Part shown: positions 6,906 through 10,094 of the stretch, piece by piece
How positions within the stretch are numbered: the first letter of the stretch is position 1
Layout: each line of letters opens with the position of its first letter
Assembly (NCBI GenBank): GCA_945864765.1
Contig: CAMBDR010000083.1
Location: 1-10,094, forward strand
Reading direction: 5' to 3'
Length of the DNA stretch: 10,094 nucleotides
DNA from: Janthinobacterium lividum
GTDB taxonomy: Bacteria > Pseudomonadota > Gammaproteobacteria > Burkholderiales > Burkholderiaceae_D
Notes under the pieces: model-generated
What the model saw: only the letters and a program-made list of their open reading frames with translations
Database searches by the model: none
Told to the model about the DNA's origin: nothing
Translations under genes and position numbers: made by a program

Positions 6906-6948
6906 CAGGTTTTACCTGTCTGCGATATTTTCAATACAACCATATCGC
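6906..6948. other. Two inverted repeats between the DUF6600 gene and accD
   Basis: GCGATAT (6922-6928) and ATATCGC (6942-6948) are perfect 7-bp arms around 13 bases. CAGGT (6906-6910) and ACCTG (6914-6918) are 5-bp arms around TTT. Both lie 3' of the DUF6600 gene (stop at 6957) and just upstream of the candidate accD promoter. Neither is followed by a T run on the minus strand, so they are not clear intrinsic terminators. They may be a weak transcript-end structure or a regulator site. Confidence 0.35.
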
Positions 6949-6956
6949 TGAAAAAG

Positions 6957-8939
6957 TTACCTGTTTCGCTCGATAGGCTCCTCTCGCTCTCTACGTGGAT
7001 GCCGGACATTGCCTTCACCAGGTTGCTTGGGCGCACTCCCATCTGCTTTGGCAGGTGCGGGCTGTGCGGGTGGTTGTTGAATCACAACAGGTTTGGGCTG
7101 GGGTGGTGCTTGGGGTGGCTGAACCGCAGGAGGCTGCTGCACCACGGGTGGCCGTGGTTGAACCGGTTGCGGAATCGGTTGTTGTTGCACCACATGTGGC
7201 CGTGGTTGGACTGGTTGTGCCATCGGTGGTTGTTCTACCACCGTTGGCCGTGGATGAACCGGCTGTGCAATCGGCGGTTGTTGGACTACGGTTGGTCGTG
7301 GCTGAAACGGTTGCACAATCGGTGGCTGCTGCACCACAGTTGGCCGTGGTTGAACAGGTTGTGGAATCGGTGGTTGTTCTACTACAGTTGGCCGTGGTTG
7401 ATGCGGTTGCACAACCGGTGGCTGCTGCACCACAGGTGGCCGAGGCTGAACTGGCTGCGCAATCGGTGGTGGTTGCACCACGGTTGGCCGTGGTTGCACT
7501 GGTTGCGGAATCGGCTGCTGTTGCACCACGGGCACCACTGGCGATGGCGTGGGGGGTCTTTGTATCGGATGCGGTTCAACCACGGTATTGCGCGGCGGGT
7601 GATTGACGAGCGGCACATTCGGCCCGTTTGGTGCAACCGGCACTTGCCCTGCCGGACGCAGCTCATGCCCGGCAGGTGCCGGTGGTGCCAACGGCCGCCC
7701 GGGCCTGCCGCTATCATACTGGCGCAATTGATTGGGCGAGGTTTTGCTATCCACCATTTGAATCACACCCTGTTTCACGATCACGACTTTATTGCTGTTG
7801 AAACGATTCGAATCGATGGTGGTAATCGCAGTTTGCGCCGGATAATTCACTTCCGGATTATGGCGACGATGGGTATGCCCACCATTCACCTGTTCCAAAT
7901 AGTGGGGCGACACCGCATACACAGGCTGATAGGTGGTGCCGGGCGAGAGTGGGTACCAGCCGATATTCGGATTGCCACTCACCACCGTATTGCCCGACTT
8001 TTGATGCACCACCCAACCCACGACCGCAGGGGTCCAAACCGGGCGTGGCGTCACCCGCCCAGGTGACCACCCCCAACGCCCGCCCAAGGACACCCAACGC
8101 CCGTAATGCGAAGGTGCATAGCCCCAGGGTGCATCATCAACCCAGGTCCAGCCCCAGGGTTGCACCCAGGTCCAGCGCCCATGGCGGTAGGGTGCCCAAC
8201 CTTCGGCCACGCTATTGGGATACCAAACCGTGCCATATTCCACACTCTCGCGCCACACGCCATGCCGATCCAACTCTTCATAGCCCGTGGTTTCAGCAGA
8301 AACATAACGAATGGAAGTGGATTTATCTTCCGCCTTGTCACGTGCCAGCGACCAATTATCAAAATCAGTGCGAAACAGATTTTGGAAGGTGGCTTCATCG
8401 TAGGTGAGGTTAAATTGCTTACCCTGCTCCAGCGGCCAGATCACGCCCTTGTTATCAAACTGGGCATTGCCAGAAAAAACGCTGATAGTAGTGGAATCGG
8501 GCCGCAGCGAAAAATCGACCCGCAACGACACTGGCCCCAACAAAATCAAGCGCCCTTGCGGCGTACTCAATTCAAATTGCCGGGCATTTTCGGCATTGCG
8601 TACCCGCACAAACACATGTCCGCGCTCCATGCGTAAGCGCACAAATTGGTCATCGAGTTGATCAAAGCGCAATTCGGTTTCATCATCCAGGCGTAGCGCA
8701 GTCGAGCCTATACGCACTTCCGCGCGCCCGAAACGGGGGGAATTGATGATATTGTCCACCGTAATCGGCCAATTTAGCAGGGCCGGGTTTGCCAGATCAT
8801 AAGGATCAGCCCGAAATTCTACTTGCCCCGAGAGAAATGAAATTCGCCCGACCCGACCCGGCGGGTCCGCCAATACGCTTTTTGACAACATGCTAAAACC
8901 CAGCGCCAACAACAACATCCATAATCGATACCCGTTCAT
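6957..8939 (-). CDS. Secreted FecR/DUF6600-type protein with proline-rich repeat tail
   Basis: The 660-residue product begins with a signal peptide at 1-24 (cleavage after VLA). Residues about 27-170 resemble a FecR-like beta domain (LSGQVEFRADPYDLANP, RAEVRIGSTALRLDDETELRF, STPQGRLILLGPVSLRVD). Residues about 218-330 form a Trp/Tyr/Gly-rich region typical of DUF6600 proteins: YEELDRHGVWRES, WAPYRHGRWTWV, WGWTWVDDAPWGYAPSHYG and RWGWSPG. Residues 471-598 are eight exact 16-residue repeats of the type VVQQPPIAQPVQPRPT, followed by a degenerate copy and a charged tail ending EEPIERNR. No enzyme motif or membrane anchor after the signal is visible, so an exported structural or envelope role is an inference. 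DUF6600 proteins have no settled function. The frame is open 24 codons further to a GTG at 9011, but GTGAGGAT just before the ATG at 8939 and the signal peptide fix the start. Confidence 0.85.
   Translation of the reverse strand: MNGYRLWMLLLALGFSMLSKSVLADPPGRVGRISFLSGQVEFRADPYDLANPALLNWPITVDNIINSPRFGRAEVRIGSTALRLDDETELRFDQLDDQFVRLRMERGHVFVRVRNAENARQFELSTPQGRLILLGPVSLRVDFSLRPDSTTISVFSGNAQFDNKGVIWPLEQGKQFNLTYDEATFQNLFRTDFDNWSLARDKAEDKSTSIRYVSAETTGYEELDRHGVWRESVEYGTVWYPNSVAEGWAPYRHGRWTWVQPWGWTWVDDAPWGYAPSHYGRWVSLGGRWGWSPGRVTPRPVWTPAVVGWVVHQKSGNTVVSGNPNIGWYPLSPGTTYQPVYAVSPHYLEQVNGGHTHRRHNPEVNYPAQTAITTIDSNRFNSNKVVIVKQGVIQMVDSKTSPNQLRQYDSGRPGRPLAPPAPAGHELRPAGQVPVAPNGPNVPLVNHPPRNTVVEPHPIQRPPTPSPVVPVVQQQPIPQPVQPRPTVVQPPPIAQPVQPRPPVVQQPPVVQPHQPRPTVVEQPPIPQPVQPRPTVVQQPPIVQPFQPRPTVVQQPPIAQPVHPRPTVVEQPPMAQPVQPRPHVVQQQPIPQPVQPRPPVVQQPPAVQPPQAPPQPKPVVIQQPPAQPAPAKADGSAPKQPGEGNVRHPRREREEPIERNR
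7146..7529. repeat. In-frame coding minisatellite, 8 x 48 bp
   Basis: Eight contiguous 48-bp units, each encoding 16 residues, start (minus-strand order) at 7529, 7481, 7433, 7385, 7337, 7289, 7241 and 7193. Each encodes VV-(Q/E)-x-x-P-x-x-QP-x-(Q/H)-PRP-(T/P/H). No unit has an indel. Variation is confined to a few positions: I/V/M at residue 7, P/A/V at 8, and V/H/F at 11. A ninth, irregular copy follows at the C-terminal side. Units have diverged by point changes, so the array is not brand new. Confidence 0.93.
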
Positions 8940-8942
8940 ATT

Positions 8943-8950
8943 ATCCTCAC
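8943..8950 (-). promoter_or_regulatory. Ribosome binding site deciding the DUF6600 protein start
   Basis: The minus strand reads GTGAGGAT then AAT and ATG at 8939; GAGG lies five bases before the ATG. The frame stays open to a GTG at 9011, but a 24-residue polar extension would bury the signal peptide, so this site favours the ATG. Confidence 0.7.
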
Positions 8951-9022
8951 TCTTATCCAACATTGGCCAACCCTGCGCCCGCCAATTCAAAAAATCAACT
9001 TGACGCGGCACATCGACACTGT

Positions 9023-9051
9023 ATTACATAAGCAAACGCATAGCAAAACAA
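9023..9051 (-). promoter_or_regulatory. Candidate promoter for the DUF6600 gene
   Basis: On the minus strand TGTAAT (9023-9028, 5/6 to the -10 consensus) is preceded after 17 bp by TTGTTT (9046-9051, 3/6 to the -35). The leader would be about 75 nt. The -35 match is poor, so an activator or another sigma factor is possible. Confidence 0.35.
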
Positions 9052-9172
9052 ATAAGCTTACAAACCTTTGCAATTTTCCGCAGAACAATCGCTAAATCGT
9101 GTCAACCGAAACCCACACTGTTACAAATTCCCCCAATTTTTCCTTGCGATTTTTTTTGAATCGTGTAGAGTC

Positions 9173-9190
9173 ATGTAAACATTTTTACAT
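9173..9190. promoter_or_regulatory. Palindromic operator-like site 1
   Basis: The sequence ATGTAAACATTTTTACAT has perfect 7-bp arms (ATGTAAA/TTTACAT) around four bases. Its core TGTAAA-N4-TTTACA is repeated at 9202-9217, centre to centre 28 bp. It lies 78-95 bp before the start of the plus-strand gene. No known regulator could be assigned: the TyrR box has the same half sites but six bases between them. Confidence 0.5.
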
Positions 9191-9201
9191 ATAGAAATAT
9201 T

Positions 9202-9217
9202 TGTAAATTTGTTTACA
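9202..9217. promoter_or_regulatory. Palindromic operator-like site 2
   Basis: TGTAAATTTGTTTACA is a second copy of TGTAAA-N4-TTTACA with perfect 6-bp arms. It sits 51-66 bp before the ATG of the PPC/cyanophycinase-like gene, a usual position for a promoter-overlapping operator. Outer halves of the two sites also pair as ATGTAAAC (9173-9180) with GTTTACAT (9211-9218). Confidence 0.5.
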
Positions 9218-9267
9218 TCAAGCCGAACCAGTGCGAAATTCAAACTTATACCTATGGAGATAACATA

Positions 9268-10094
9268 ATGGATCACCGCAATCTCGTTTCACTTTGCAAA
9301 AATTCGGCCTTAACCAGGCTATTGGGTCTGCTCGGATTTTCTTTACTCGCCAGCCAAAGCGCTTTTGCTGCGTGCCTGACGGCTGAAACCGAACCCAACA
9401 ACAACACGGCCAGTGCCAACGTCGGCGTATGTTCGGGCAGCAATATCAGCGCCAGCTTAAGTTCCAGCACCGATGAAGACTGGTACAAGATTGATGTCGC
9501 CAGCCCCGGCACGGTGAACATCAGCGTAGCGCATGGCAACGGGGTGGACTTTGACTGGTATCTATATCCGCCCACAGGTAGTTATATTGCGTATGCCTCC
9601 ACCACCCGCAACCCGGAGGTGGGTAGCTACAACATTACCAGCGCGGGCAGTTATTATGTGCGGGTCAAAAGCTACAAAGGCAGCGGCAATTACACGCTCA
9701 ACGTCACCCTGCCCGGCGCTGCTGTCACCTTCCCTTGCACCCTGCCTACTGGCGTCAATTTGGGCAAAATCGGCAATGCCACCCCGGTCAACACTACCAG
9801 CACCACGGGCGGCGTGGTATTAATGGGTGGTGGCACGGATGTGGATGCGGCCATCAAATGGATGATAGGTAAAGCCGGCGGTGGCGATGCCGTGGTGATT
9901 CGTTCCACTGGCACCAATGCCTACAATAGCTATATGTATGGTCTGGGTGGTTTGAATTCGGTGCAAACCTTGCTGATTGATACGGTGGCTGAAGGGGATA
10001 ATGCCTGCGTGGCAGAAACCATCAAACATGCGGGCATGTTATTTATTGCGGGTGGTAATCAACAAAATTATGTTGATTACTTTAAAGGCAAAGC
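9268..10094 (+). CDS. Exported PPC-domain protein with peptidase S51 (cyanophycinase-like) domain, 3' end cut by window edge
   Basis: The frame runs from ATG 9268 out of the window, 275 codons. GGAG (9256-9259) lies eight bases before the start. Residues 1-34 are a long signal peptide ending AFA. Residues about 40-147 form a PPC (bacterial pre-peptidase C-terminal) beta-sandwich: TETEPNNNTASA, then DEDWYKIDV at 69-77, AGSYYVRVKS, and GNYTLNV at 140-146. From residue 181 the sequence turns into a peptidase S51-type fold: GGVVLMGGGTDVD, GGDAVVIRSTGTNAY, then GMLFIAGGNQ with GGNQ at 262-265, corresponding to the GGDQ region of cyanophycinases. The catalytic serine (in a G-x-S-A-G motif in this family) should lie just past the edge and is not visible. 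Cyanophycinases cleave cyanophycin (poly-Asp-Arg) to beta-Asp-Arg dipeptides. An exported form would act on external polymer. The substrate is inference; other S51 peptidases cleave Asp dipeptides. Confidence 0.82.
   Translation, partial: MDHRNLVSLCKNSALTRLLGLLGFSLLASQSAFAACLTAETEPNNNTASANVGVCSGSNISASLSSSTDEDWYKIDVASPGTVNISVAHGNGVDFDWYLYPPTGSYIAYASTTRNPEVGSYNITSAGSYYVRVKSYKGSGNYTLNVTLPGAAVTFPCTLPTGVNLGKIGNATPVNTTSTTGGVVLMGGGTDVDAAIKWMIGKAGGGDAVVIRSTGTNAYNSYMYGLGGLNSVQTLLIDTVAEGDNACVAETIKHAGMLFIAGGNQQNYVDYFKGK

Larger units (their letters stand above)
8940..9267. other. Divergent intergenic region, AT-rich
   Basis: This 328-bp gap separates two genes read away from each other. The left 70 bp is the leader of the DUF6600 gene. 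The middle part (about 9030-9160) holds no ORF I would support, and has a T8 run at 9150-9157. The right part (9173-9218) is strongly AT-rich and holds two palindromes. It is the likely control region for both secreted proteins. I could not place a convincing plus-strand -35/-10 pair. Confidence 0.6.

Noticed and set aside
7146..7529. Regular 48-bp periodicity as a CRISPR array
   Set aside because: Units are contiguous, diverge gradually, have no unique spacers, and encode an in-frame protein repeat.
6765..8066. A 433-codon plus-strand open frame rich in Trp, Leu and Arg repeats
   Set aside because: It is antisense to the DUF6600 gene; the indel-free 48-bp units keep several frames open. It has no family likeness, and the minus-strand frame has a signal peptide and known domains.
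8937..9011. GTG start 24 codons upstream of the DUF6600 protein
   Set aside because: It would bury the signal peptide behind a polar stretch; a good ribosome site is placed five bases before the internal ATG.
9156..9184. Plus-strand promoter with TTGAAT as -35
   Set aside because: No acceptable -10 box lies 16-18 bp downstream; the region is too AT-rich to call a promoter by eye.
9173..9217. TyrR boxes
   Set aside because: Half sites match TGTAAA/TTTACA, but the spacer is four bases rather than the six of TyrR boxes.

Overview
The window looks like chromosomal DNA of a betaproteobacterium, probably Burkholderiales and perhaps an Oxalobacteraceae relative of moderate G+C. This rests on the accD-folC-SPOR-cvpA-purF gene order, on protein motifs, and on a secreted DUF6600-type protein. 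The family placement is an inference from memory of these proteins, not a database match.

From left to right: positions 1-1284 (minus strand) hold most of a periplasmic dipeptide-binding protein, dppA, cut by the left edge. Positions 1335-6819 (minus strand) form one compact operon, transcribed right to left: accD (acetyl-CoA carboxyltransferase beta), folC (folylpolyglutamate/dihydrofolate synthase), a dedD-like SPOR protein, cvpA and purF. It is the same order as the E. coli accD-folC-dedD-cvpA-purF cluster and joins fatty-acid initiation, folate and purine synthesis with a cell-division accessory protein. A candidate sigma-70 promoter lies just before accD. dppA follows purF by only 50 bp and may be read through from it, or from a weak promoter at the end of purF.

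Positions 6957-8939 (minus strand) encode a secreted FecR/DUF6600-type protein. Its C-terminal third is an exact-length array of eight 16-residue proline-rich repeats (8 x 48 bp). A 328-bp AT-rich divergent region separates it from the last gene. That gene starts at 9268 (plus strand), runs off the right edge, and encodes an exported protein with a PPC (pre-peptidase C-terminal) domain followed by the start of a peptidase S51/cyanophycinase-like domain. Two near-identical palindromes, TGTAAA-N4-TTTACA, lie about 50-95 bp before its start codon and look like paired operators.

The least expected structure is in the gaps of the operon. Three of its gene ends carry short direct tandem repeats (12 bp x 4 after accD, 11 bp x 5 after dedD, 13 bp x 4 after cvpA). 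Each array begins at or within about 10 bp of the upstream stop codon and runs towards the next gene. With the 48-bp protein repeats this suggests a genome prone to slipped-strand duplication, or a selected spacer device. The accD array is in frame and gives serial stop codons. No RNA genes, insertion sequences or CRISPR arrays were seen.
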